A stretch of 64,000 nt of DNA from the NCBI GenBank assembly GCA_964019055.1, contig OZ025216.1, positions 4,004,001 to 4,068,000 of the forward strand, in the 5' to 3' direction. Below are positions 22,906 to 34,654 of this stretch, piece after piece. The notes below the pieces were generated by a model, which was not told the DNA's origin, did not search any database, and saw nothing but the letters and a program-made list of their open reading frames with translations. Positions within the stretch are counted from its first letter, which is position 1; the number at the start of each line of letters is the position of its first letter. Made by a program: the position numbers and the translations under genes. Source of the stretch: Anthopleura xanthogrammica (lineage: Eukaryota > Cnidaria > Anthozoa > Actiniaria > Actiniidae).

Positions 22906-23160
22906 TGACGACGGTGATGATGATGATGTTGATGATGATAATGATGACGTCGGTAATGATGACGACGGTGATTATGATGATGATGATGATGATGATGATT
23001 GATGATGATGATGATGATTGATGATGATGATGATGATGATTGATGATGATGATGATGATGATTGATGATGATGATGATGATGATGTGATGATGATGATGA
23101 TGATGATGATTGATGATGATGATTGATGATGATGTTGATTATGATGATGATAATGACAAT
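22155..23160. repeat. GAT-type satellite, ~1 kb, with 39-bp higher-order unit
   Basis: Almost pure GAT/GAC trinucleotide runs. From about 22300 to 22640 a 39-bp unit repeats, whose plus-strand translation would be (V/N)DDDDGDDDNDDD. A ~210-bp block near 22659 is duplicated at 22911. The acidic open frame at 22278-22751 is a consequence of the trinucleotide period and I do not call it a gene. The array ends about 20-30 bases from the PLAA stop codon, so it lies in the PLAA 3' flank or 3' UTR. Confidence 0.93.
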
Positions 23161-23180
23161 GACAATGGTCTAGATTTTCT

Positions 23181-26100
23181 TTACCCTTTCATAACCGATA
23201 GGACATTCTTAGCACAATCACCAACCTGAAATCAAGATGAGATTAATAATTCTGTTTTTTTTCATCCAAATCTCCATTTTTCTATACAATCAACATAAAA
23301 TGCTTCTCGTCCAACAGACTTCTTTAACATTGGCATGTTTTCACATTTCAGACCATGTGTCATTCTCTTGAGTATCCTTTCTTTGTTTAACGGTTGCACA
23401 TTAGAAGACACATGGATACAACTTAAAGAGAATGACACGTGGTCTGAAATGGGAAAACATTACGCCCAAGGTAAACAGGTCTACTTAAAGGTAACTTACT
23501 TTTGGTGGATCCTGTACAGAAGTAAGTGTCTGCAGAATATCTTCCAGTTCAAGAGAACTGGCATAGGAAATAATGTCGGTATTATCAAACATCTGAAAAA
23601 ATAAATGCAAACAAACAGGGTTCGTGTAAGATATCTCACTCAAAAGCAATTCCAGAATGCACCATGTTTATCTGGCTGTTCTAAAGACCTTTTTCGCGTG
23701 ACGTCAAAGCAGCTCAATTTGGAGAACAAAACAAAAGAATTTCAATCTCCTGAGAATTGAAACCTACTGTTTTGTCCTCCAAATTTTAAGCTGCATTCCG
23801 ACGTGCTGAAAGGGGTCTATGAACAAAAATACGTTTTCTGATTTCTTTTTGACTCACATACCATGTTGCCAATAGCAACCAATGATCGGAACCTGGCCTC
23901 GCTGTCTGTCTCACTTTGAAGGATCTGAATAGAGACAAGAATTTGAAGATTTGGTGATAAGGAAGTTATTGAACGTTCCAAGTATAAAGACATGGAAATA
24001 AGACTTAAGAGTTACTGGGATACTCACATTTGTCAAAGTTGAAAAGCACTGCGTTTGAGCTCCGAAGTCTGGAAATTTACGGAAAAGAACCGAAAAGCTA
24101 GAAGAGGAAAATGTTATGTGAGAATAGAAGGTTTGAATGTAAAGAGATAGAATTGATAAAAATGGGATGTTGAAAAGGAGTGTGGAAGGAAGAAAAAAGG
24201 AAGGAAAGTGGTATAGGGGGAAGATGGAAACCATAACGAGGAAAAAGGACGAAAATTAGGAATGAAGGAAGATGGGAGGATAGCAATGAAGGATGGATGA
24301 ATGGATGGACAAGGTGAGGGGGGAAAGAGGAAGGAAGGAAGGAAGGAAGGAAGGAAAGAGGAAACGTAAGAAGGAAAGTGGAAAAGAGAAAGACAAGAAG
24401 AAAGGGATGGGGGATGAATGGATGGGGAGGGAGGATGGAAGGAAGGAAATACAATTTGTTCCACTTACTTGAGTAAAACTGTACACAATGAAATTTTGAT
24501 ATTCTTGTTATTACTGGTAACCCATGGCAACATCATTTCTACGATCTGTGGAGCAATGTATTATTACAAGACGCATCAAACCTTTATATCGCTTAGGCAA
24601 AGAAAAGAGACAAAATTATATTTCTAGTTTAGTAATTAGTAATAAATTAATATATTACCTTTTCTCTGTACTTTAGTAATGACATGGAACCTTCACTTGA
24701 AGGAAATAAATTTGCTAGAGTCCTAAACACGAGTAAGACGTTTGGTACTGGAGATTCTTGTCTACAAAGGAAAAAAGATACACAGTTGAAATAACTGACA
24801 AAATAAATGAGTGGATGGATGGATGGATGGATGGACGGACGGATGGTCGAGGGAGGGAGGGATGGATGCGTGGGTAAACGGATGTAAGTATAGGTGGGTG
24901 GGTGGGTAGGTGGATGGATAGGATGGGTGAATGGATGGAACGGATTGATGAGTGGCTGGGTGAATGAATGGGTTGGTGGATGGATGTTTAAAATGGATGG
25001 ATGGATGGATGGATGGATAGATGGATGGGTGGATACCAGGTCTTTTCATGTACCTTATCAATTGAAGCAATCTTTCGACAACATTTTCAACTTCTCCATT
25101 CCCACAAAAATAATTCGCTACAAAAGGATGACGAACAGCTAGACGAAGGATATCTAAAACTGAAGAAAAGTATATAAAGATAGTTAATAATATGCATAAA
25201 ACAATAAAGCTTTCAGTTTTCTCGAGAATTGCTGGGTTTCACTTGACGTCATTTCCTGTCTCGTGCGGATTGTTCATCAGTTGAATAACAAGTTTTCAAT
25301 AAATTTCATTCTGGCTGACAGCACATGGTAGTCAGTGATTGAAACCCAGCAAGATCGACCCTTTTCGCGTGACATCAAAGCAGCTTAATTTTGAGGACAA
25401 AACAAAAGAATTTCAATCTCCTGAGAATTGGAAACTTTTGTCTTATCCTAGATTAAGGAGCAGCATTCTGAAGTGCTGCAAGGGATCTATTTAACATGGT
25501 GAATTTTCAAGACATCTCAATCAATATTAAAGTCTTCTTTTACACCAAGTTACATCATACCTGGAAATAGTACACTAACTGGCCATTGTAATGCTTTAGA
25601 CAACACTAATAACTGTTTCTCGTGGGGTGAATTGTTCTCCGTTATTTCTGATACCATGTTCAATAAATCTAGAAATAAAAACGTAGATTATCACAGATAA
25701 AGCTATTTAATAGTTATCAGAGTAATGAGTATAAAAATTCAATATTAGGAAGTTTAGGTACCGCAACTCCAGCGAATAGACCTCTTTAGCTTGGGCGTTT
25801 TGTTTTTTTGGCCCATTTCAGACCCCGTTTTATTCTCTTGAGAATAGAATTATCTGTTTCATTTTCGTCCAAACACAGAAATGATACTCAAGGGAATGAT
25901 ATGTGGTGTAAGATGGACAAAATATTACGCCCAAGGTAAAGAGGTCTATTTCGCTCTCAAACAACGAAAAAGAATGAAAGTTAAAACCATTCAATCAACA
26001 TGCGCAGCAAGTTACTGCACCTTTTTCTACTATCCCACGCCCACGGACAATCAGTTGGCTAGAAATACTTGTCTAAAATGGACAAAACATTACGCCCAAG

Positions 26101-29100
26101 GTAAAGAGGTCTATTTCGCTCTCAAACAACGAAAGTTAAAACCATTCAATCAAGATTAGAGCAAGTTACAGCACTTTTTTTACTATCCAACGCCCTGGGA
26201 CAATCAGTTGGCTAGAAATACTTTTGACAGCTGTTCTGCGCATTTGTTCTCTTTAGTATTTGATTACCTGTTAGATGCTGTAAGTCTTCAGTGTCCAGCT
26301 TCTGCTCCTGGAAGAATACAAAGTGAAACATTTATTGAATGAACACAATCATCATGACCGGTATCAAAACACTGAAAAATATTTAAATATGTATTTATTG
26401 TAAAAAAAAAAAAATTAAAAAGACTAAAGTACTCGAGAGATAAGAATTCTTTTGTTTTGACTCCCAGATTAGAAATTAGTTCAAGGGGCCATACACTATG
26501 CAATGATGATGATGCTGATGAAGGAGATGATTGTGCTGATTATGATGAAGAAGTTGATGGTGTTGATGATGTTGACAAAGATGATGAAAATAATGATGAT
26601 GATGATGACGACGACGACGATGGTGATGATAATGATGAAGAAGATGGTGATGATGATCATGACAATCATGATGTTGATGTTAGCGCCATCACTTTCAGTT
26701 ATATTTTCATCATTATTTAGGGTCTTGACTGAATCACTCGCCCGTTTCACTTACCACATCAAGTGTACTGTTCAGCTCTTCAACCTTACTCAGGATAGCT
26801 TTGTTATTAGCTTTGTCGAACGTTACGAAATCGTTCTATGGTAAAGAAATTACAGAACATTAATACACCTTTTGCAGAAAATAAGCAGAACATATACATA
26901 CTCTTAATTGGCGCAAACAGTTGGACCAACAACGCGAAAACACTTTCATTTACCTCAAAATAACATCATTTGCGGGAAATACTATTTCATTAACGAAACC
27001 CATGCAGTGTAAAATATACTGCTCCTGCTACAGACTAACAGATTTTGTCTTAAGTATAAATGTAAGTCTCTGGTTACCTTGGGAAAATACTGGTTAGCGG
27101 ATGAAGCAGGGTTGTGTTTCTGGGGCTGAGTGGATTGTGCAGGTCTGTAACTGTTTCCACCTGAAACAGTAATAATACCGATCATCATCATGATCATCGT
27201 TACATCGTTACTAGTATACTACTACTACTGCTACTGCTACTGCTACTGCTACTGCTACTGCTACTGCTACTGCTACTGCTACTGCTACTGCTACTGCTAC
27301 TGCTACTGCTACTGCTACTGCTACTGCTACTGCTACTGCTGCTACTAGTCCTGCTGCTGCTGCTACTACTACTGCTGCTGCCACTGCTCCTGCTGCTACT
27401 ATTGCTGCTGCTACTACTACTGCCGTGCAAGCATACCTGTGAATGGGTCAGCAGCACCACCAGATCCCAGTCCTGACTGCGACGTATCTGCATACGATGG
27501 ACGATAACTACCACCACCTAACAGCAATGAAAAACAAGAACCGAGAATATTAGATTATCTTTGTTTTACATGTCTGAAGGGATTCCATGACTGCTGAATA
27601 TTCACATTCGAAGGTTAAAGAGAAGCGACAAAATCTGGGATAAAACTACTAGTGGTTGGATGATGTTGCTACCTGTGAACGGGTCCACTGCTCCTCCTGT
27701 CTGGGACAACTGGTTACCAGGTACTATATATGATGCCGACCCGGGAACATAACGGTTACCGCCTATCAACACAAAATAAGATAAGATGTAAAAAGGAAGG
27801 AAAAGGAATGGAAGGAAAGAATAGAACAGAAAAGGAGAGAAGAAAAGAACAGAGAGGAACAGGGAGGAAAGGAAAGGAAAGGAAAGGAAAGGAAAGGAAA
27901 GGAAAGGAAAGGAAAGGAAAGGAAAGGAAAGGAAAGGAAAATAAAAAAGAAGGTGAAAAAAAACAACTAAGCCCCCAAACCTGTAAAAGGATCACTGGAT
28001 GCAGGAGCTGCTTGGCCAATCGTAACATCTTTAGTGTTCTTGAGGATGAAGTCAACGACCTGATCTAAGAACAACTGACTCAAGTCATTCTCACCCAGAA
28101 AATTATGCGCAGCAACCCACGGATCGTCTGCAAATAAAACAAATGAAACTGAATCTCGTTTGAAGGACAAACTGTTAGCGTGTTCCATAATCTAGTTTTC
28201 ATCGAAGCATAACGAATAATGGACTACTTCGACGATACGGCGGCCATCTTGGTAGGGGCAAATATACAATGCTTTGTTACAGTAATAACGTTGATTAACA
28301 GTTTACCACAAAACAATTTGACAAGCCATCAGTTCACGGGAGGTTGTTTTTGGAATGCAATGTTTGTCTGGTTGGTCCCCTCACTTACCTCCATAATTGA
28401 ATGGGAGTTTCAGAGGAGGTTTGCCTTCGGTTATTTCAACATTGAAGATGATATCATATTCCTGGGTAAAAAGAAATAAGATTCACAAATTAGAAGCTGT
28501 CACCCAGTTGACTCGGTTGAGCACCGGACTTTCATGCGGGAGGTCGTGGGTACAAGCCCCGGCGGTCGCACCAACACTCAGGGTTTTATAATAATTGAGG
28601 AGAAGGTGCTGCCTTTGTAATAACATCTTCAAATGGTTAGACCTTCACGTGGCTCGGATGACCACGTTAATGGCGGTCCCATCCCTAATCAACTAGAGGC
28701 GTTAAAAGAGGACCACGAATTGAATTACTGTCAAGTGTTATCCTCTAGAAACAAAATTGATTTTTTTATTTCTTTATTTAGAAAAGACGGACAGATAACC
28801 AGGTAGATACAAGACACTATGAAGGACTTTACCTTTCCTTTGTACATGGATTTGTTGGAGCTGGAGCCCGACTCTGTACCTGGAGCACCGACTACCTCTC
28901 CGACCTAAAAAAAGACAAGTGACACGTGTATAATGAGATCAGAAACCAAACCAAACATCTTTAGAGAAAGAAAAAGGATCATGATGACCAGTAGAGCGGT
29001 TATCGTAGGAGGGGGAAACGATTCGTAGCCGTACTGTAGCCGTAACCACGCGTTGTGATTGGATGAATTACTGGAAGACAATGGGAAGCCATTTCAATGT

Positions 29101-32100
29101 TACGGCATATCGTATGGTGTACGTCTGTAAGTCAGTACTGTATATTTTTCACACTCATACGATAACCATTCTATTTTCTCAGGGATCATAACCATTCTAA
29201 TGGGAAGCCATTTCAATGTTACGGCATGTCGTACCGTATATGTGCTGTAAGTCAGTTGCGTTTATATGTTTCCCACTCATAGGATAAGACAGTACCGTCT
29301 TCCATTCATTTATTAAGTCATTTATTCTAATAAGACATTAGCAACATCAAAACTTACTTTATCCCATTTACCTTCCATATCATTCCACTGAAAAAAGAAA
29401 AGAAGATAACATCATTGATAAATAGGACGAAAGATTGCTCATATGCTACCAAGAAGCCAATCACCTCTCAGTTCTTACCTGATGACACTCCACCGTTTGT
29501 CCTCGGCGAACCATTATAGTCTGACCACTCTTGTTACCTTGACAACAATCAAACAAGGATTTTATTAGTCAGGAATAAAAGCAATGATCCCAGATACCTG
29601 ATGATGGGTTCCAGAATTTGAGGCCAAAATTTGCGGGTTCGGTTTCGTTTATGGGTCATTCCACAAAGAGACAAGAAAGGAGAAGTTTTCCCAATGGCTG
29701 GGGCATATCCAAGATTTCCCCTCAAGGGGAGGTCACTCCCCACAACCTCAACATATCCATCCATCCCTCCCCTCCCCTTAAGATATGCAAAATACGAATG
29801 TACTGAATATGGGAAGGAGGGATCATATCCACCCTAGGTCAAGGTCCTGTAGGTCCCGAAGGCCCCAAAGTTGTCTGGACATAATAGAGGTACTATACTG
29901 TAATTGGTAATTCATTGGTCTTTTTGAAGAAAATAATATTTAAACTATTTTTAGCAATTTCTTTACCAGGTCTAAGGAGAGCTTCTGGCCCAGGCAACTG
30001 CTCAAGCTTGATATCACCAATCTGTCCACTGAAATGGAATACATTCAAGATATGTTCAAGTAAGGTAAAACTGAAAACCTTTTATTGAACCCTGAAACAA
30101 CCTCTGGGCTGATCTAAGTCAGGGCATGGCTAATTCACAGATCGAATTGGAGTTAGAACACAAAGAACATAATTGAAAGCATAGTACATTCTAGTCAAAC
30201 TTGGGTAACAACAGTTTTTGTTCAACAAGGATTATGCTTTACTGTACAGCTGTATGTGGTGTTGTCTGTACCCAAATAAGACCAGAATGCATCATTCAGA
30301 AACACTCCTTCAGGATTAAGATTGAAAACACATGAAAAGACCTTGTAGGTTATTTGATATATTTCTTAAAGAAGAATACAAGTACTTGATGTCTAATAGT
30401 AGTTGTGGAATTCTGCTTTCTCAGTCATCTTACCTGGCTTGTGCTGGTATTGCTTGCTTTGCTACTTCTTCCTCAAACAACTAAATATCAAAAATACCCT
30501 CAGAAACAATAGCAAAAAATGTAAAACTATCATTGGGGTTTTTAAATTTTTTTCCTGAAATTCCTTCTTCTAACCTCATGTAGTAACCAAGGGGGTACTT
30601 CAATGTAACAAAGGGTGGTATCAGTTACGAACAGTAACCACAATAATTTTTGTTTTAAGTGGTTTATCTTGTATCTCAAAGAGGTATCTTTTAGGGCTAA
30701 CATTAAACCAGGACCAAGAAAAAAATCTCTATTCTAGAGGCTAAATTTTTTTTTTGACAAACATCCCAGCCCTTACTATATAGGAGAACCCCATCCCCCA
30801 GTATATAAAACCTACCTTGATTTCTTCTGGAGAAGCAATTCTTTCTGCTTGACTAGTAAAAACACGGCCTACACCATCACTAAAAGGATATGTGAAAATA
30901 AAACATCAGCCAACAAATAAAGGAATGATGTAATTACATCAACACTAATATCAATACTTACCTAGATCCTGTGACAATATCCCCATTAGCAAGACATGTT
31001 ACACACCATACTGACTGGGCTGGTAATGCTATTGTCTGACTACATTCAGCACCTACAGTAATTATGATTATAAAAAATATCATAAAATAATAAAATAATT
31101 GATGTTAATATTGGGAAACACATGCAGGTGGTGTGTACTGCTAATGTTCCACCTCCAACTGCTGCGGTCGTGGGTTCCACCCCCAGACTTGCCATCAAAT
31201 GTGAGTAGAGTTGCTTGTTGATTCTATCCTCTACTTAAGGGTTTTTCTTTGGATTTTCTGGTTTTCCTCCTCCGTCCCCCTCCCCCACAAAAATCAACTT
31301 CTAAAATCTAATTCAAATTAAAATTTTAATCATGGAAAAAGGTTTGTTAGATTCTGGCAATTAGGCATCAGGAGGGAATTTGGACCCCTATATGCACTAC
31401 CTCACAATTTCAAAATTGTCTGTTTTGGAACGCAAAAAGAATTTTTGGGTTCAAAGTGACATTCTACCACACTACATTAGACAACTTCCTGCTGGCTCAT
31501 GCATTAAGTGCTCTCAAAGGTCTCAAAGGTATCCTGATACCTTAAGTGCTACCCTTGTAAAAAGAGGATAATTTTTAAATTTTTAAGCTTAATGGCTTTT
31601 TTGCAAATTAGGATTTTTATGGCCTTGCTGATTCATAAGGCAGAGTCAAATTAAATGATTGCTCACCACTGATCAATAAATTATACATCAAGTAACTTAC
31701 CCTCCCATATCCGTAGCGTTCTGTCTTCTCCTACAGAAGCAAATCTACCACTGTTATCTTGCAACACAGAGAGACTGTGGAAGGCAAAGAAAGGAAAGAA
31801 AATTACAGTAAGTTAGACAACAACTTAGGTATAGTATTTCCTGTTAACCTAAAGGCTGTGAAATTCTTTGGACTTTATTCATAAGTTGCTGATACATGTC
31901 ATATGATAGTAGCACTGTTTGTTGGTTCTCTCCTGTGCTTCGAGGGTTTTTCTCTGGGTTCTCCAGTTTTTCTCCCTCCACAAAAATCAACTTCTAAATT
32001 CCAATTGAATTTAAATTTCAGTGGTTGAAGAGCCACTCTGTGGAAATGCCACTGCTAAATCCTATTTATCCCTTCATTCATTCATTCACTCATTCATTCA

Positions 32101-34654
32101 CCCATCCATCAATTCATCCATCCATCCATTCCTTCATTCATTCATCCATTCACTCATTCATTCACCCATCTATCCATTCATTCAATTCATCCATCCATCC
32201 ATCCATCCATTCATTCAGCCATCCATCCATCCATTCATTCATTTACATTTGTACCCATCCATCCATTCATTCAGTCATTCATTCATCCATCCATCCATCC
32301 ATCCATTCAATTCATATATTTTCAGCTGCTTACTTATAAATAAAACTTGAATGTCCAGTGTAGACTTGCAGACATTCTCCTGTGCTCAGCCATCTTCTAA
32401 TAGTACTGAAAAGTAACACATATACAGTACAGTTTAGTTATGGTTTATTTAGACTTACCAGGCTCTAAATTTTATACTTCAATTTATTTATTTCAAAACT
32501 ATTTATTTCCTCACCAGTCATTAGAACAAGATAAAAATTCCAACATTGACAAAACAGCAAGACCCCTGACACAGTCTGTGTGCCCTGAAAATGTCTTCTC
32601 ACAAGATCCGGCCCTCCACATCTTGATGGTCTTATCTGCTGACCCTGAAACATTTTATAAATTATTTATTTTATATTATAAGTTTTATTGCATCTAGTTG
32701 TGAACACCAGACATGTTATACACTTTTCATATTTCTGCAACCTAATGATTCTTGACGTTTGGCATCTTTGCTTCCGCCAATCACACTTACAAAGGGTCAA
32801 GTTCATTCTGATTGAGCAATAACGAAAATCCTGTGCCTAGACAGCCATTTTCACAGAAGAATTTCTTCATCGCTTGTAATCAAATGAACTTGTAAATTTG
32901 ATTGACCAAAGCCAAAATGCCAGATGTCTGGAGTCTGTAGGTTGCAGAAATATGTAAAGCACTTTAAGAAATTGGTAACCTTCAGTACAAAATAAATATA
33001 GAATTGTTACAAACTGTGATAATGTTTTTACCTGTAAGCATTAATCCATGTTCTGGCATTAGATCCACTGCCCAGACAGCAGCTTCATGGCCTTGTAATG
33101 TCATAACACACTTGTTACTGATCCAAACTTTAGCAGTACTATTAAAACAAACAAATTGGTAATGTCAAGACGGATGTTGCTCCAACATTTTGAACCAATA
33201 ACCAATGTTTCAAAGGCAACCAATATATCAATATATATCAATATATCAGATTTTCCCGACAAACATTTTGACATATCTAATTCAAACAAAAAGCATATAG
33301 AGATGAAAGTTTATAATGCATACTTGTCCCATGATCCAGATAAAAGAGTTCCAAACTTGCCGGCAACCAGGCTGCATACTGCACCAGTATGACCAGTGAG
33401 AGTGTGCAATGGTTCTGCAACAACACATATTTATTGTGGTTCTCAGAATTTTGCAAACTCTGACATTTTAGCAGCTTGATGTGAAATTGTTTTTTTGTTG
33501 CTGTCTATCAAAACTTAAGACCAGTCAGTACCTTTTATATTTTTTGATTGGCAGTATAGTGAAAAACCGATTTCACAACAAGCTGTTGAAATGTCTGAGT
33601 AGATGAATGAATGGATGAGTAAATATGGATGCTTGGATGGATGAACAGATTGGGATGGTGGATAAATAAAAGAATGAATAGATACAGTAGATGAGAAGGT
33701 TGGAAGACTGGATGGATGGGATGGAATGAATGAAGAGAAGACTAAATCTAAATGCCAATTACATCCCCATACCTGTAGATTCCAAATTCCAAATCAGTAT
33801 TGCATTGTCATGACCACCAGTGGCGATTAGACCTGTAGGTAAATAATTGTGAGCAATATCGTACTATGTTAGATATCCTGAATTCAGTGATTCTGAATCA
33901 TTACTGCTACTGTATTCTCAGTATTCTGCAAACACGGTAGTTGCTAGTTGCCAATGTGAATTTGTTTTTTTCACTGTCGCCAGTCAAAAATATATAAGGT
34001 ACCGACTGATTATTTTTGATTGACAGCAGGGCATGAAAAACCAAATGTCAGTGTGCAGCTCGCAGCTAACAAGTTCGCATGTTTATGAAAATGGCAGTAA
34101 TATGATCTACAAGTATCTGTACATGTCTTACAGTAAAATATTATAATTGTTCTCACTTTACTGAATTAAAAGATCCTGGACTCACTTTGTTTTAAAGCGA
34201 TAAGGGTTGGTTGGAGAAAGACTAATTTCATCACTTTATTTTTACAAAAAAGGCGAGTCAAGTACAATACTTATCTAATCTTAATTCCTCCGTTATGAAA
34301 AGTGAAAAATGTGTTTGAAATTCTTTATTCCTCGCTTTCCTTCATTGACAGTTGTCGGCCATGACACGTAACACAAGTTCATAATTTAACAATAATTAAT
34401 TCAGTATAATTTGTCTCCTTACCGTGGGGATAGGCTTCAGTAGCAGGCAGAGCACATACAGCAGAGATAAAGTTCTTATGTCCAGCCAGTACGAGTCCTT
34501 CAGAGTAAGTATTTGATTCTTGATCACGAACCCAAAGACGAGTCGTCCTGTCACGAGAAGCCGATAAAATCCCTCCATCAGGGAAATTTGCCGGGCAAAC
34601 GGCGCGAATATCGAGCTCGTGGCCACGTAAAACAGCACTTAACTTAAAGTGCAT
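23181..34654 (-). CDS. PLAA: Phospholipase A2-activating protein (PLAA/PLAP, yeast Doa1/Ufd3 orthologue), complete
   Basis: Twenty-nine GT-AG exons close to 816 aa (human about 795). Exons: 34423-34654, 33773-33832, 33324-33414, 33032-33138, 32515-32644, 32334-32405, 31701-31774, 30962-31052, 30816-30879, 30434-30480, 29967-30028, 29479-29537, 29358-29387, 28833-28904, 28389-28461, 27981-28127, 27673-27762, 27437-27517, 27078-27160, 26755-26835, 26268-26307, 25561-25668, 25054-25159, 24659-24761, 24469-24545, 24028-24097, 23862-23924, 23500-23592, 23181-23225. Domains: seven-bladed WD40 propeller (residues ~1-310; [38 protein letters not shown]), PFU ubiquitin-binding domain (~345-455; [11 protein letters not shown]), a linker with DPFTG repeats (~465-530), and an Armadillo-like PUL domain (~545-816) that binds p97/VCP in relatives. 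Family role: ubiquitin adaptor in p97-dependent sorting, ribophagy and damaged-lysosome clearance. The start is the ATG of [13 protein letters not shown]; human is about seven residues longer there. Confidence 0.96.
23323..23497. mobile_element. MITE-like element, family C, in the last PLAA intron
   Basis: Inverted ends with CATTTCAGACCA and TGGTCTGAAATGGGAAAACA, ending ACGCCCAAGG, about 175 bp. Other copies: 25780-25947, 44808-45005, 46664-46849, 62452-62640. It ends only a few bases from the exon 28 donor. Confidence 0.8.
23683..23823. mobile_element. MITE-like repeat, family B copy
   Basis: The clearest copy of the family: CGCGTGACGTCAAAGCAGCT at one end and GCATTCCGACGTGCTGAAAG at the other. 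It lies in the PLAA intron between exons 27 and 28. Confidence 0.8.
24180..24450. repeat. Purine-rich (GGAA)n/(GGAT)n tract in PLAA intron
   Basis: Degenerate GGAAGGAA and GATGGATG runs, about 270 bases, directly downstream of exon 25. Confidence 0.85.
24808..25033. repeat. (GGAT)n microsatellite in PLAA intron
   Basis: GGATGGATG and GGTGGGTG variants lie within about 20 bases of the PLAA exon 23 donor. Confidence 0.9.
25352..25495. mobile_element. MITE-like repeat, family B copy
   Basis: Contains CGCGTGACATCAAAGCAGCT, ACAAAAGAATTTCAATCTCC and GCATTCTGAAGTGCTGCAAG. It is in the PLAA intron between exons 22 and 23. Confidence 0.75.
25780..26215. mobile_element. MITE family C copy followed by a ~155-bp tandem duplication
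   Basis: The family C element ends near 25947. The following ~155 bases (AAAGAGGTCTATTTCGCTCT ... CAATCAGTTGGCTAGAAATA) are repeated directly, including the last part of the MITE. The duplication therefore happened after insertion. Confidence 0.7.
26503..26670. repeat. (GAT)n microsatellite in PLAA intron
   Basis: Imperfect GAT/GAC/GAA trinucleotides between PLAA exons 20 and 21. It looks acidic if translated on the plus strand. Confidence 0.9.
27215..27425. repeat. (TACTGC)n hexanucleotide repeat in PLAA intron
   Basis: About 18 clean TACTGC units followed by degenerate CTG/CTA runs. It ends about 10 bases from the exon 18 donor. In the PLAA pre-mRNA sense this is (GCAGTA)n. Confidence 0.95.
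27865..27942. repeat. (GGAAA)n pentanucleotide repeat
   Basis: About 15 GGAAA units in the intron between PLAA exons 16 and 17. Confidence 0.95.
28500..28690 (+). mobile_element. tRNA-derived SINE, second type
   Basis: The head has D-arm-like TTGACTCGGTTGAGCACC and B-box-like GGTACAAGCCCC. The body differs from the other SINEs in the window (CTTCACGTGGCTCGGATGAC, GGCGGTCCCATCCCTAAT). It is in the PLAA intron between exons 14 and 15. Confidence 0.6.
30090..30240 (-). mobile_element. Reverse copy of the minisatellite-bearing element
   Basis: Contains one unit (TGAAACAACCTCTGGGCTGA) joined to the same flank as 16320-16440 (CCAATTCGATC junction, CAAACTTGGGTAACAACAGT). It lies in the PLAA intron between exons 10 and 11. 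Confidence 0.7.
31130..31350 (+). mobile_element. tRNA-derived SINE copy in PLAA intron
   Basis: Head with GTCGTGGGTTCCACCCCCAG, then GTGAGTAGAGTTGCTTGTTG, a pyrimidine-rich body, and AATCAACTTCTAAAATCTAA followed by the AT-rich tail typical of this family. Confidence 0.65.
31915..32040 (+). mobile_element. SINE body/tail fragment in PLAA intron
   Basis: TGTTGGTTCTCTCCTGTGCT, CTTCGAGGGTTTTTCTCTGG and CAACTTCTAAATTCCAATTG match the body of the SINE at 31130-31350; no head is visible. Confidence 0.6.
32070..32315. repeat. (ATTC)n/(ATCC)n microsatellite in PLAA intron
   Basis: About 245 bases of CATT/CATC tetranucleotides, ending about 17 bases from the exon 6 donor. Confidence 0.95.
32700..32965. 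mobile_element. Foldback MITE-like element in PLAA intron
   Basis: Outer ends CATATTTCTGCAACCTA and TAGGTTGCAGAAATATG, with an inner GTTCATTCTGATTG/CAAATGAACTTG zone. About 265 bp. Confidence 0.65.
33452..34085. mobile_element. Two copies of a foldback repeat in PLAA introns
   Basis: At 33452-33600 and 33925-34085. Each has TTTTGATTG(G/A)CAG against a reverse-complement half (CTGTC..CAATCAAAA-like), with TGCAAAC near the left end. Exon 2 (33773-33832) lies between the two copies. Confidence 0.5.

Noticed and set aside
24028..24097. Missing PLAA PUL exon
   Set aside because: At first the PUL region seemed interrupted between exons 24 and 27, but exons 24469-24545 and 24028-24097 restore the frame and the family sequence.
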